This document shows, piece by piece, positions 1-12,398 of a stretch of DNA of 64,000 nucleotides. A model generated the notes under the pieces. The model searched no databases. It worked only from the letters and a program-made list of their open reading frames with translations, and was not told the origin of the DNA. The translations under genes were made by a program, and so were the position numbers. Source of the DNA: Opeltia flavorubescens (taxonomy: Eukaryota; Ascomycota; Lecanoromycetes; Teloschistales; Teloschistaceae); contig KE546965.1 of NCBI GenBank assembly GCA_000442125.1, positions 558,001 through 622,000 of the forward strand. Direction: 5' to 3'. The stretch's first letter is position 1. Every line of letters starts with the position of its first letter.

Positions 1-580
1 AGACATGGGACGTCACTTCCTGGCCGGATTGCTGGACGGCCTACCCGATATCATGCCAATGATCGCACCGACCGTCAACTCGTACAAGCGGCTTGTTGAG
101 AACTTTTGGGCTCCGGTGACTGTTTCATGGGGATTGGAACATCGAGCAGCATCAATCCGGTTAATAGCTCCGCCCACTGCGAGCCCAAAGGCAACTCGGT
201 TTGAGGTGCGAGTTCCAGGAGCTGATGCAAACCCATTCTTGGCTCTGGCAGCGATTCTTGCCTTAGGGTGGCGAGGCATTGAAAAGAAAATGGAGATCGG
301 TGTGCCACCATTAGGTAAAGGAGAGGAGGTTGGAGGAGAATCTGATAAGGGCATTCGACTAGCGAAATCACTGAAAGAGGCCAATGTGCAAATGATGAGG
401 AAGGGAAGTGTGGCGAGAGAAGTCTTCGGTGACGAGTTTGTGGAACACTTCGGAGGGACCCGGGATCATGAAGTGAGATTATGGGACGAAGCAGTCACAG
501 ACTGGTAAGTAGGCATAGGCACTGGTCATCTCTTACTAATTTTTGCTAGGGAGGTGAGAAGATACATCGAAACAGTATAG
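1..580 (+). CDS. Glutamine synthetase-like protein (class I type), 3' end
   Basis: C-terminal part of a glutamine synthetase-fold ligase; the 5' end lies outside the window. Exons are <1..504 and 550..580, joined by a 45-nt GTAAGT..TAG intron with a TACTAAT branch site. Splicing replaces the early stop with the tail WEVRRYIETV. Visible family blocks include NSYKRLVENFWAP, WGLEHRAASIRLI and FEVRVPGADANP, the substrate-side segment of the GS catalytic domain with the active-site arginine. The wording fits the bacterial-type (GSI-like) enzymes kept by many fungi better than the eukaryotic GSII used for bulk ammonia assimilation or the C-terminal half of FluG. Such enzymes join glutamate, or a related acid, to ammonia or an amine using ATP; the actual substrate cannot be read here. 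No in-frame stop interrupts the visible part. Confidence 0.88.
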
Positions 581-767
581 ACTGGAATAAAGACTGTGTT
601 TCAATTGACATGAACCCAATATTTGGTATATCGAACCTATAGATACCCCTGTTCAAACTGGAAAACATTCAAGGAAGCGCATTGGTAGACCATGTTGCTG
701 CCACACAATCGCTCACTCAACGTAGGACCAAACGAGTCCTATCATCACTACATACTTGGAATATTCC

Positions 768-908
768 TTAGACGGGACAGGTCTGGAACACGGTTTGGCG
801 TAAGCTCATTAACATATCTTATTGATGACTTACACTCCCGCAGCTTGCACACTTTTTATCAGACGCCGTAATAGCCACACCGCATTTAGGGCAAGTCGAG
901 TGACCCAT
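768..908 (-). CDS. 29-residue zinc-ribbon microprotein
   Basis: Two exons, complement(834..908) and complement(768..782), with a 51-nt intron starting GTAAGT and ending CCAG, and a CTTAC branch-like site. The spliced product begins MGHSTCPKCG and ends CASCGSTCPV. Two CxxC knuckles (C6/C9 and C20/C23) can hold one zinc ion, and a further cysteine lies in the CPV tail. The start sits in a strong context (AAACCATGG). The intron falls between the second knuckle and the tail; without splicing that ending is lost, which supports the model. From memory, tiny proteins of this pattern occur in other filamentous ascomycetes, but I know no assigned function. Being so short, it would be missed by normal length cut-offs. 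It lies tail to tail with the glutamine synthetase-like gene. Confidence 0.72.
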
Positions 909-1387
909 GGTTTGTATCAGGGGCTTTTCTTATCAGGAGAGCGCTCGAAATTTGATAAGTTGTCGCTTGAAGAAGGGATATGTTGATGAACTAGCCGACT
1001 GTCAATGAACACCAGGTGAGGCGCTGAGTAAGTGGTACCTCTTGTCGTGACTGTCTCTTTCGAGGGGTGTCAATCTTTGTTGCCGTTCCTTGCTCTTGTC
1101 TTTGGACTTGCAACAACGATCTTTGAGGAAGTGGGGGTTTATGTTCGCGGAAGATGGCACGGCAATGGCGACGATGACGTTGGAGGGGTTGCCCCGCAGA
1201 AGTGCAGTGAGTAGTGAAATCATTCAATGGACTACATGAAGTACCATTTCGGCATTCAATGCGCTTCAATCCTTCCGTTCTTCGTTCAACGTCTATATTT
1301 TGCTTCAAAAATCTCAACTCCCATTCTCAATTGAAGATCAAGCCAAGTAACCAAGTTCGAATACATTGCTTTCGACCTACATCCACA
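909..1387. other. Divergent intergenic region
   Basis: Shared upstream region of the zinc-ribbon microprotein (minus) and the dienelactone hydrolase (plus). A 73-codon minus ORF (1002-1223) has an ATG, but I recognise nothing in it, and it more likely lies in leader sequence. Confidence 0.4.
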
Positions 1388-2357
1388 ATGGCACAACAAG
1401 GGCACAGCGTGGTACGGTTCCAATCTTCTCGCAACCTTCAAACATCAGCCCAGGCTGACCATTCAGGCATGCTGTACCGTTCCGCCAGCAGTCGTGGGTG
1501 AATACAAGGCCAAGGGAGACTACATAGACCTCGACGGCATGCAAGTTTGTACGCGACGACTATCTTGAAAAAGTTAAACCAATTGACTGACGAAATAGAC
1601 ACCACTGGACCGTCAGGCGCAACTTCGGCTATTTTTGTCATCTACGATATCTTCGGTTTTAGTCCTCAAGCCCTCCAAGGCGCCGACATATTAGCCCACG
1701 CAGACCAGAAGCATCAGTACCAGGTCTTCATGCCCGATTTCTTTTACGGCAAGCCGCTCCCACTCTCCGTCTTTCCGCCGGATACGGATGAAAAGAAGAA
1801 ACAAATGGGAGACTTCTTTGGTGGACCAGCGGCTCCTCCGAAGAACGCGGAGAAGGTACCTGAATTGGTAAAGAAGCTGGGGCAAAAGTACACAGGCATC
1901 CAGAAATGGGCGAGCTTGGGGATGTGTTGGGGTGGCAAGGTCATTCTGCTCGATACCAGCTCGTTATTGTAGGAGCTAACGTATTCCGCGATATAGATTG
2001 TCTCTTTGACCAGCCAGTCCGACACTCCTTTTACGGCTTCTGCCGAGGTCCATCCTGCCATGGTAGACCCAAATGACGCCAAGGGTTTCAAAGTACCAGT
2101 ATGCATGCTTGCATCGGCCGACGAGAATCCGGAGGACGTCGAGAACTTCAAGAAGAATCTGAGCGTGGAGAACCACGTTGAGACATTCAAAGACCAAATT
2201 CATGGATGGATGGCTGCTCGGTTCGTTGTTCCTTTGTTGTAAAACCTAGATTCATTGCTAATCAGCCCATAGGGGCGATCTCAAAAATGAACGGGTCAAG
2301 TCAGAATATGAGCGTGGATATGGTGTCCTATTGGATTTTTACCACAAGTATTTGTGA
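1388..2357 (+). CDS. Dienelactone hydrolase family protein
   Basis: Alpha/beta-hydrolase of the dienelactone hydrolase family, 250 residues, the usual length for fungal members. Exons: 1388..1408, 1467..1548, 1599..1939, 1997..2220, 2273..2357; all four introns are 50-58 nt. The donor at 1549 (GTACGC) is chosen because it keeps frame and gives MQVYTTGPSG before the conserved IFVIYDIFGF strand. The nucleophile elbow reads GMCWGGK, the Cys form of the family. VHPAMV and the late QIHGWMAAR block carry the expected acid and histidine region. Fungal relatives are cytosolic and are usually given a role in hydrolysing lactone or ester breakdown products of aromatic compounds; the natural substrate is unknown. 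No neighbouring catabolic genes are seen. Confidence 0.93.
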
Positions 2358-2783
2358 GTTCAATGGTTCGTCTGACTGTTCCTCCCAATGTATATTGGCG
2401 GCGAGCGAGCAGAAGCTGAGGAGTTACTAGATACGCACCTGATATATTTCGAGCGAAGATCTGTAGTCAATTGTAGATAGACGATAATAATTGTATAACA
2501 GTAAGACGCTCGACTTTCGATACAAAACCAAGATAGCTTGATAGCCTTCCCATGAGGGCATTAAATAAAATGTAGAAAAATCCAACATATCAAATCGTTA
2601 CAACAAGTAACAAGCATCCAACATCAGACACCAGGCTATCCATCGGTGCAATAATTCGAAAAAATGAGATCACAAAACATAATAAAAAAAACTCCCCGTC
2701 AAAACATCAAAGGTCATATTAACGCATAAACCAATCCACGTAACGCAACTCCCATTCGTTGTCTTCATCTCAATCTTCCCGGA
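2358..2783. other. Intergenic region between convergent genes
   Basis: 3' flanks of the hydrolase (plus) and the 131-residue protein (minus). The sequence is A/T-rich around 2560-2710 and I see no coding signal. Confidence 0.4.
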
Positions 2784-3278
2784 TCACTTCTTTCCCCCAC
2801 TGCCCATCACCCACGAACTTCCCGGGATACTCTCCCCCCACCCCTTCTGCTTCTTCTCCTCCTCCTTCGCCTTTTCCATCGCCTGTTTCTCCCCCAAGCC
2901 CGTATCCCCCCTCTCCGCTCTATTCACCCCTTCCTTCGAAACCAAATCCCCAACTCCGCCCAGCAGCCCATCAGATTTCAGCTGCCCAGAAACGCCTGTG
3001 TTGACACCATCTTGGACTGCGTCAACGGATGAATTGCCGGTGAGTTTAGTCTTGTCGAGTTGATCTATAGCGAAGGAGTGTCAGTCAAGGAACCTGATCA
3101 ATCCTGGGGAGGACAGGAAACAAAAGAAGAAAGGACTCTTTGGGATAGAGGGAAGAAGAATACCTTTAGTAGCATAAGAAGTCTTATTCTCCCCAAACCA
3201 AGCGAGATATTTATCCTCGAGCCATGGAACGTAGGAGTTGTAGTATTCATCGTATTTTTTCTTCGACCACTCCGTCAT
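2784..3278 (-). CDS. Conserved fungal protein of unknown function (131 aa)
   Basis: Two exons, complement(3164..3278) and complement(2784..3064), joined by a 99-nt intron (GTATTC..CTATAG). The protein starts MTEWSKKKYDEYY, has SYVPWLEDKYLAWFGENK, and after the splice LDKTKLTG, VDAVQDGVN and a glycine-rich segment followed by VSKEGVNRAERGD. This order (aromatic N-terminus with PWLEDxYL, a helical middle, a Gly-rich and charged tail) matches a family I know as widespread in Pezizomycotina without a defined role. It is soluble: no signal peptide or membrane span. The ATG at 3278 is the first in frame. An opposite-strand ORF at 2759-3004 is only a proline-rich shadow of exon 2. Confidence 0.82.
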
Positions 3279-3874
3279 GATTGCGTTCTTTGTAATCTGC
3301 TCCGTCAATAGGGTTCGGGGCGTCGAGATCGGGTCGGCGAAGTGACGGTTCTTTGAAGATCAATTCGAGGGAAGAAGGTTGAGGAGATTCCGATCGTAAG
3401 ATGGAAGGGAATATGTCTGCTGCTACGCGTTGTCGACTTTGCGACGGATAAGAATGGTGGCATGACGAGGGCAGATGACGTAGGAAAGATTTGGGTCTAG
3501 AATGGGACGATAAGCGAAATCTTGCTTCGAGGCCAGCTTCGTCACGTGTTGTTAGCTACTGAGGAGGGAATTGCAGGGCTGGATTAGATTGGAGAATCAA
3601 GGCGATAAGTGGATATGAAAGAGAGCGCTTGATTTCCAAGTGCATTGAAAATAGTATAAGGATATTATGAATGATTGAACTTGAGACCATCGACATGGAA
3701 ATTTCTTCACAATTTTAAGAGTGAGTTTGAGTCTATCATTTAACAGTACCCAGGCATAGAATATGGACGAAATTTTGGAATTCTGGGTGAAATGCTTATT
3801 ACTGTGTCACTAAAACTTCAAATTGGTATCATGCAACAGAGGAGACGCTAAAATGAGTCGAAGACAGCCCTGAT
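3279..3874. other. Intergenic region
   Basis: Upstream of the 131-residue gene and downstream of the large F-box-like/UBA gene, both on the minus strand. No ORF with family features and no RNA gene seen. Confidence 0.4.
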
Positions 3875-6800
3875 TCACTCGTCGTCCTTTCCTAGTCGTC
3901 CCCTATAACCCCAATGCATCAATCCACCGACATCCCTCTTCCTCTCCCTTACCAATACTTCAACGGCCTTTTCAAAATCGACACTGTTTCCACTATCCGT
4001 GTCCGCTAGTGCTTTCTTTGCCTTCTTTTCGTCAAACCCCATCGCGACAAGCCTGTCGACAGCTACGTCGACTGGGTCTCGGACCTGCGGGCCTGAAGGT
4101 ACGGTAAGGTGCACCGTCTGCATGTTCAATGGAGGGATCGTTGGTTTAGGTACGGAGGATGACGGCACAGTAAGATGCGTTGAACCCGAAGGCACAGGTG
4201 CTTCAGGAACATTCTGGTTTTTCTCAAGCTTCTCGACGATATCCGGGAAATTGCTCATTGGGCGTTCTTCGCTAGGCGGAAGTGCCTTGAAGGCGGGGTC
4301 ACTGCGTTTGGCCCGGATCTCAGCAGCATGGGCAGCGCATCTCTGACGCGCAGATTGAGCGTCGCTAGGTGAAGACGGAGAGGAAGCGGTAGGGGAGGAT
4401 GAGATAGCAATGGTCGGATGACGTTGACACATCTTTTCTTCGTAAACACGGGATACGGCTTCTTTGAGGAAGGTGGAGCGGGAGGCACCAAGGGAAGGAC
4501 GAGGCCAGGTGGTGTAGCCGCGAGACCGGGCATGGGCAAAGGTTGCCGCGGTCGGACTGTGAGGCGAAGTAACATCGAGAACAGTGGGAGGAGCCAATGT
4601 CAAGAGGAAGTATGTCCATTCCTCTGCAGTCTTGTCAGTGAAAAGATAATGCATACTTCATAATCAAACATACCTAGAACAGAGTCTTCTTGCTCTATAT
4701 CACCAATGGTGATGTCCACATTCTCAAAAACGCCATAATCACGAGCCTCTTGGCGTTTGCCTTGGAAGCCACGCACGAGAACACCGAGGCATGTCCAAAT
4801 TTCAGTCATGTCGTACAATTCTTCAGCTGACAGCCCGTGACCGTTGCCTTTGCCAAAGCTTGCCGGTGGATGTGCGATTGTCCCGTCTGTCAAGTCACCA
4901 CTAATTCGAGCCTGCCGATGTCGTCTCGCCTCAACGCCACCCCTGAGCCAGTCCATCTGGGCAGTAATATCATCCTCGCGACCACTGCCGCAACCAAAAA
5001 CTCTGCAGAATGTCCACACACGCCAAAAGGCATCGTCGATCTGGGAAGCGCGCTCAGTCTCACCACCGGCGAGAGCTGTGATGGTATCCGCACGAAGGAA
5101 CGATTCACAATGAATCAGTATCATCGACTTCAGAGCAATCATGGTGTACATGTCTCGCATGTAATGTTGAAGGTAAAGAGTGGGAGTATAGTCAAGGCTA
5201 GGAGAAGGTGAAAAGTCACCAGTCTTTTCCAGACCAGGGTATGGCGGGCTCATTTCTCGGAGTTCCCACGCAGCGGGAGACATGCCATATAGGGCGTTCT
5301 TCATCAGAGGCAATTCATGGCGCTTGAACGTTCGATAGAAGCCACGGCTCACTGTCGCTGTGGCGAAAAGGTCTTGCAGATTATCCAGGTTCTCCAGGAT
5401 GCGAAGGAGAACGAGCTCGGCAGCATCGGCAGAGATCTGTCGCTCAACCTCCTCCGCCGACATAGGCAAAGGTGGGAGGGTCGGAGCAGGAGATGGGAGG
5501 CTAGCATACATATCAGGGATCTCAGACATGGCTATGGAGGCCAAGGATCGGACGGGCTTCTCGTCGCGGCGACCTCTTCGGCGAAGTGGATGTACATCGC
5601 TCTCATCGAAATCCTCTGGTTGCGTAAGGGAGCCATTGACTTCAATAGCAGGGCTAGGGCGACGGCTTGATCGAGGGCTTGAGTTTTCCTGTGAAAGCCT
5701 TGGGATTATGGGCACAGGTGGTATTTCGTCTTGACTGAAATGGGATTTCTTATTGGGAGTCGGAAGATTGCTGTGCACTTGGAAGGGCAGCTGGACAGAC
5801 GATGAGGCTGAAGGCTTTCGTTCCCGCTCATGGAAAGCGACGAAGATCTCTGAAGCGTCCTCCTTTGGGCTTAGCAGCTCCAGCCGTTTGCGGACCTCTT
5901 CGACGGTAGCGTCTGGGATAGACGAGAGATCGCTCTCGGGTGTGAGTGACTCCTCCCGTGACATGTTGGAGCTGGAAGAATATCCGTGAGGGGATTCGCT
6001 TGAGCTCCAATGAGAATCCGAGCTGGTCTCACGCTCCATTGGGGTCGCAGTCCCATCTCTGCCGAGCACTTTGTGGGCCTTGTCGCTCGAGCCCACGGAA
6101 CCGACGACGGGGGCAGAGATACGTTTGGACCTCAGCAAGCTCTCGCGGTCCGAGTGCGAGTGTGCGTCACTACTGTTGGCTGATCTCATCTGCATGGCGA
6201 CATGAGTAGCTGAGCGTTTCTGCAGGCGTTTTCGGGATGCAGTGGTATGACTGCGTTGTGCGTTGGCTCCTTGGCTGATCACCTGCAGCTGAGGGAGTGG
6301 GGGCGGCTTGCGAGATGGTTCCATCCGACCCGGGCCTCGACTAATCTGGAGAGGATCATGCACCAAGGGCACGACAATCGAATCCAAGGTTGAATCTTCT
6401 TCGATGGTATCCAACTGAGCTTCCAGTGCAAGTTCGGCCTGGCTCAGGGTCGGCAGGTAATGTTGGGTGTAGGTGGCGGCGGTCGGGAGGTTGGTAGGGC
6501 TGGTCTTACGGAAAGCCTCGTCGAGAGCGTCAAGGTCGGCTGGTGTGTACTTGGATCGTAGTGATGAACTTCGTGAAAGTCGATGTTGGGATGCGATGTG
6601 GACGGAGGGCGTTCGTGACACATTAAGAGGAGCCGGAGCGTTGCGGCGGACTTTCATGCTTCCTGACCGGGATGTGGGGAAGCCCGAGGGATTGAGCGGC
6701 GCGATATCCCCGAAGCCCGGAGCTGGAGGCAAAGGCTTATTCATGTTCACCTCACTGGCCAATGACATGCTGCTTTTCGTCATTCTTGCATTTCGGAGAC

Positions 6801-7923
6801 TCTTGGGTTCCAAGGGCATATTATCGAAAACTCCGGCTGCTGTGGGAGACATGACGGAAAATGCAAGGCTCGCCCGTTGCTCTTCTGCCAGTCTAAATAG
6901 TACCGAGTCAGACTCCACGCTTGACATGGACGATCGTGGACTGTAATTCGACGACCTCTCGTCTGACTGCTCTCCAGTGTCGTCAGACGCATCTGACTCC
7001 GCCAACTGAGCCTGCTGCGTTGGAACGCTCTTGGGCAAGTCCATCGTCATGTCCTCTATCGACAGAGCGGAAAATGGCCTGCGTGGCCTCGGCATTTCCA
7101 TGACTGACAGCGGAGAAACAATCGAGAGTCTGGCGGGTATTTCAGAGTACATTTGCTGCTTCGTCGTCGTTGACGGCGGCGAGATTGCGCTTGGCGTCTC
7201 CTCTTTCTTCGTCGGAGCTTTGGCTTTAACGCTGGGGTGATGTACGTATGAATATGATTGTGGACGTTTGGTCGCAGGAATCATCACTTGAATCTTCGGT
7301 CTTCTGTCTTTCGCAGATATCTGGCCAGCGTCTCTCGCTGGCGCAGCTGCTAGCTGAGCGATGTGTCTAGCTGGTTGTGTCGCTTTTCCAGCTTCTTTCT
7401 TCGAGATCAGGCCTATCTTTTCCATGTTGTTCTTGATCTCTGACTGATCCTCCTTTGCTGCATTCGTCTTTACTATGGAAGCCTTGTCTCTACCTTTCCC
7501 TAAATCTTTCAGTCCGAAGGCTTGTGACAGATATTCATTGTATGCAATCCTCCGGTAGGCCTCCGGATTGTACTGCTTGATGTCCACTGCCGGCTTCGCT
7601 CCCCCACATGCCTGGTTCATTCTTGACTCTCGTTCTCTCTGAGATACAGCCTCCATCAGGTCTAGGTGCTTCGGTTTTCCTGAACTCATTCCACCCGCTT
7701 GTTGGACAGCTATCATTACTTCGTTACTTTTCTTCTTGCGATGCAAGGTCATCATTTTGCTTGGAAGTGTTTTATTAGGCGTGAGATCTGGTCTTGTAGG
7801 CCCTGGAACAAGTGGCCTGTTGGAAGGAGGAAACATCAGACAGTCTACCCTCCGTTTATTGCTGCTGCGCTCGGTTTTGGAAAGAGGTTGTGGAAACTGT
7901 TGCGTCTCGCCAGTTGGAACCAT
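3875..7923 (-). CDS. Large F-box-like / UBA domain protein (1332 aa)
   Basis: Two exons, complement(4674..7923) and complement(3875..4623); the 50-nt intron (GTATGT..TGCAG) joins DSVL to EEWTYFLL in frame. The first 800 residues are mostly disordered, rich in Ser, Pro and basic stretches (PRPRRPFSAL, many SxS runs). Around residue 830, LLRILENLDNLQDLF with FYRTFKRHEL resembles an F-box-like helix pair. A helical region follows (WRVWTFCRVFGCG, YDMTEIWTCLGVL). Residues about 1266-1310 form a UBA domain (VDRLVAMGFDEKKAKKALA, with the MGF signature). Together these suggest an adaptor that binds ubiquitin or a ubiquitin ligase, but substrate and partner are unknown. The start at 7923 is the first ATG after an in-frame stop. 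Confidence 0.85.
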
Positions 7924-10900
7924 GTTGGGGGCTATTCGTAGTTGGCCTCAAAGGAAATTGAATGTTTCTAGGGGACGGCACAGCCATAAGCTGAGGGCAA
8001 AAAACGAGCTGCATAATGAGGCTACTTACATATAACGTGCTTCGGGACTTAAACCGTGTTGGAAATCGTTGTGACTACGTAGGATCTCCGCTGCGCAAAC
8101 ACGTAGACTGAGACAATGTGGTAGACCGGAGATAAATTTTGGTGACGATCCGCCTCGTGAGTATACAAATCTTGACCACAAAACAGAAGAAGCACAGAAG
8201 AAACGAGGAGAGGATGGTTCAACGGCAGCGAGGTTTGTGACCACGAGGGTGGATTCCACACATATTGCGCGTGTGAGAGCGCATGGTTGCAGTATTATCC
8301 GTAGAGCAGCTGCTGGAAGTGCTCGTCTTCCGCCGTTTCTACCCCAGTGCCAGGGGATCGACGCATGGCCATGATGAAACAGGCCACGGTCACAAAAAGC
8401 TAAGCAAAGGCAATTGGTTCCGTGCGGGCAGCAGTGGGATTGTCTCGCTCTACGGCGTGGATAGACTAATCATTTCCCAAGTTAGGGTAGGCAGAATGGG
8501 TTTGCAAAGTTGGACCCCGTGTCGAGGGACTGCGGCACAATGAAACCTTAGCGGGCTTACGGTGCCTGCAGGATGGATGATCGCACCAGACGATTGCGGT
8601 AAGCAGGCTGGTGGACAAGTACCTTTTTAGTGTGCATCGTATACAAAAGTTACTTCCCATGTACGATCCCAAACTGGGCTGAGCGACTGGGACAAGATCG
8701 TTGTCGTCAGGTATTGTATGCTCGGCGAATTCCCGGACCAGTGAATCTTCAAAAGTTGGCTTGTCATCCGTCAGTCTGGTGAAGGCTTCTTGTTCGCCTA
8801 GCGCATAGCGGAAGTACAGCAGCCATAGGATGATGGCGAATGCTCATGGCGGATTTTGATGGTGAGAGATGACTGCGCTCTCCTGATGGTAGGCCCGCTT
8901 TGGGGGAGGAAGATTGCCAAGTGCGGCTCGAACGATACGGCCGCCAGCCAACTTGTTTCTCTCCTCCGTCAATTGATGCGGCAAATCTGATACCGCTTTC
9001 AAGCGATTCAAGCGAAAGCTGCAAGCGTGCCACGGTAAGACTAGCACCGATGGGCAGAAGATCGGCTGGTGTGTCTGTCATTTTCATTCGTTCCAACTTT
9101 TAGCCATTGAAGTCACTCCTCGTAGAATTGTTTCACGTGGTCAAGGCTCGGTTGGTGCAGATTCGATCCAGCGATGAGATACAGTGGGTTCTTGGAAATA
9201 GAAAGTGGAGCTGCGAAAAGGGTGTAAAGTGTCTTTCGCGCTACTGGTATCGAAACATCCCGTGATACTCATCCTCAGTATCAGCGTCATCCTCATGGAG
9301 CGCTTCCTTCCACCTTACTTCCAGCAGACTTCTTCCGACGAGATGTGGGACAATTGTGGGATGATTGTGGAAATGAACAGGAGAGCGACTTCATGCTGGG
9401 ATAATGGTCGTTCTGCAAGGCCAACTGTCTCAAACGAGCCGTCTTGCAGCGGTCCCGAGCACAGCACACCCACCCACACTATCGTCCTCGCTACTCTTCT
9501 CGCTACTATTTTCGCTACTCTGCCAATCATATAATCTCCGACCCACCAATTGATTAGATCTGTGATCTGTTTCCGGCTCCGCCCCGCTGGTCCATTGTGT
9601 ATACTGCTTTTGCACCTCGACCGCAGGGCATTCAATTATGAGCCGCTGAAGATACAGAGAAACGGTAGGCCGAGTTATTAACTTAATTAATTTACATGTT
9701 ACACTCTTGGATTTCCAAATGTGGGTAACAGTGACGGGGGGCGACGAGCATCGTAGCTCAGAGTTTATTCCTAGCTTAATATACGTGCCTCGTTTTCCAA
9801 ACATCTGTTCGAGAGCTTGTTGACACCGGCGCATAAGACTTACAGTGGCAAAGAAATTGGACCAACAGTTGGTCATCATAAAGCTACGACATCGCTTTTC
9901 ACGAGAATGGCTCACCGTTCCGATATACCATTGTACGCCAACGACAGGTTGTCATTCACTCAAGACATGAACGCCTTAGCGATCAACAACCGCTTGACCC
10001 CATGGATGATATCACCATACTATCCTCGTAACTCGGCAAATATATCATTTTTGCCAGATGCCTGAACTTTTGTACCAGATATCTGTTGCTGTGCCTGCCG
10101 TACCTCTGCTATAATACCATCGTCAGAAAGCCGGAGCGACCTGCCCGCCGCTTGCCAAGTACCAAAGACGATCGTCTACAGTATAGCTCCACAGTTTCGA
10201 GGAGTCCAAGTCTCTGAAATAACTTCACTTCGAAACCCCGTTCCAGTGAAAAACAGCGCTCTATCTACCTGTCTGACACAACATTGTCTTCATTTGTTCT
10301 ATTCTGGCATTAGCCTTTTCAATTGATCCTGAGCTTCGATCAATCTTATAGGCGGAAAGAGGGCTGCTGAGTAGCATACTGGTCAAATTAAAATCACCGT
10401 GGCGCTGCTTTACGCTGTTTTACGAAGGAATCACCTCACGGTCGCCTTGGGATCTTCTGAGGATTATGACCAGGCTATTTAATCCACACGCCCTCTCGAA
10501 AACGTCAGTAGGTACTATGCAGGCGAAGCAAGCGGTAGGTAATCACACAATCGTAGTACTGAGCGTAGCGGAACCTACTTCTGGTGTTGAATATCTTTTC
10601 CAGCGTCCTTGAAGATAACTCTCGAAATCACCAGAGGACAAACAACACTTTCGGTATCCTATGATTAGAAAGTACAGGGATGCACAAACCACCTTTTGCA
10701 CAGTAGGGTTTGATTTCGTTTACGTGTCTTATTATGATCTTTCTAGGCTACTGCCAAATCTCGAGATTCTTAGTCCTTCTTTCGTCTCGTTCTAGCACTT
10801 CATCCACGATCGTGGATGCTACTCACCAATACTACTATCATTGGTGCAGCAAATATAGATTGTCATAGGCCAAGATCGTTTCAGCCGAAGGATCCGGGAT

Positions 10901-11222
10901 GGATAAACCAGACCCACTGTATGAGAAAAAAATCCTGGCTCATCGGCGATCCTTTCATTTAAATCACAGAGAATCAGCCAGCTTTTTGACAGTGTTGTCG
11001 GCTGTCGCAGTTCGCGTTAAAACAAAGTTTGGGGGTGACAAGCGGGCCGTTGTATAACTCCACCGATGGTTTACTGCCGCCAGTATGAGAGCCACAAGTG
11101 ACAAGTTTTTTTTGACAAGTGAATTGTGAGTCGAGGGAGATCTTCGAAAGCTGTATGATTTTCATGTAAATCGGCGCCTTAAAGTGAGCTGTAGGCCTAT
11201 CCGAGAAGACATCCATTGGAGA
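7924..11222. other. 3.3-kb region without a supported gene
   Basis: Both strands hold only short ORFs. The longest is a 161-codon minus frame at 9430-9915, of odd composition and no recognised motif. Ordinary base composition, no terminal repeats and no transposase-like motif. It contains the 18-bp palindrome at 10801. The right end is the promoter of the secreted protein at 11223. Confidence 0.45.
10801..10818. repeat. Perfect 18-bp palindrome
   Basis: CATCCACGATCGTGGATG is its own reverse complement over all 18 bases, about 400 bp upstream of the secreted-protein gene at 11223. It could be a dimeric regulator site, but that is inference; no known motif is assigned. Confidence 0.6.
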
Positions 11223-11915
11223 ATGATACTCGGTCGTCATCTGGCTCTGCCTTTTTTACTCACCCTTAGTCTCCACGCCATCCCACGTCTGGCATTCCCA
11301 TTATCTGGTGCTTATCTGGGAAAGGTCGCGCCAACCGATCGTAGTATACACACATTACCAAGATCACAAGAGCAAACCACTCCAACAGATACACATCTCA
11401 TTAGTGTCCCTATATCAAAATCAATCGTTGAAAGAGACACTCCGAGTTTACCCATCGGGAACGATCCAACACTGTGAGGACCTGCTTTTCTCTCCATATC
11501 TTTTCGCACACACTGACCTTATATCAGGATCGCTCCTCCTCTGCGTATTAGCGCCGAAGCTCAAATCGATCTTCGACCCCAACGTGAGCGCCTCGACTAT
11601 CAAGCTGTGCGGAACGTCCTCGCTGTAACAAGAGACTGGCTCCTGGAGAACATCGAGGGTTCCGGGCGGCAGACAAGCGTAATCCACGGGGGTTTTGATA
11701 AATCACTCGCAGAAGGCGTGCAAATCTCTATGATCCAGGCTCCCGGGAAAAGCCTCACATATGGGTTGGCGTTGGATACGGTGGAAAGGCTGATGATCTG
11801 GGAGATGTTTATTGGTAGGGGGAAGGCCGTGGATTTTGGAATCTTGGAAAATGGCGTGTTGAAGGGGGCGGGAAGTATCAAGAAGAGTTTGAAAGGTATA
11901 GAAACTGCTAGATAA
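11223..11915 (+). CDS. Secreted protein SP-A, unknown function (212 aa)
   Basis: Exons 11223..11473 and 11528..11915, 54-nt intron GTGAGG..ATCAG, phase 2. The N-terminus MILGRHLALPFLLTLSLHA is a good signal peptide. A polar, Thr/Ser-rich linker follows to about residue 84, then a compact domain: LDYQAVRNVLAVTRDWLLENI, GRQTSVIHGGFDKSLAEGV, SLTYGLALDTVERLM and VDFGILENGVLKGAG. The domain shows an alternating helix/strand pattern and very few cysteines. Its order matches the secreted protein at 27733 (AV..L, SG..I..GF, G(V/L)Q(I/L), TY), with an intron of the same phase at the same place before the domain. No known enzyme motif. It is probably extracellular; the role is unknown. Confidence 0.75.
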
Positions 11916-12398
11916 ATAGAATTAATGAAATTTGTTTCCTTGCTGTGCGGCCATTGCTGAACCTGTTCCTTGTAACGCACAGCACTCCAATGGGGTTTGG
12001 AACCTTGATAGCAGAAACCCCAATTAGATTTATAAAATAAATTCCGTGAGGTATGTTGGCTCGGCCTAAGGGCTTTAGAAACATTTATTATTGTGGTGCT
12101 TTGCCTTGATAAGATTTCATCGTATTGGGCGATAACTAAGGTGCCGTGGGGTGTGCGTCAGCAAATGCAGGTTGCCGTCAGGGGTGCAGCTGATTCAACA
12201 ATGATCGACCCGAGCCCGAGAGGATTCTAGTTTCCACGGTGAAGAGCCGCGGGTAGCCTCGTGCTAGCACCTAAACATTAACACATTCTGTATGTATCGC
12301 CGTCAGCGTAATCACCAGCACCTACCAGGGCCGACAATGTACAGGGAACACACGTATGTTCTGCGCTGTTACTCAGTCCCTATCAGCACTATAACCAG
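11916..12398. other. Intergenic region
   Basis: 3' flank of SP-A and promoter of the GH3 gene; no coding signal seen on either strand. Confidence 0.4.

Noticed and set aside
2759-3004. Plus-strand proline/serine-rich ORF
   Set aside because: It is the antisense of exon 2 of the conserved 131-residue protein, whose splice and family words are clear.
9430-9915. 161-codon minus ORF
   Set aside because: Composition is not protein-like, there is no motif and no support from splicing; most likely chance.
7924-11222. Possible transposon relic in the gene-free stretch
   Set aside because: No terminal repeats, transposase or reverse-transcriptase words and no strong A/T shift of the kind left by repeat-induced mutation.
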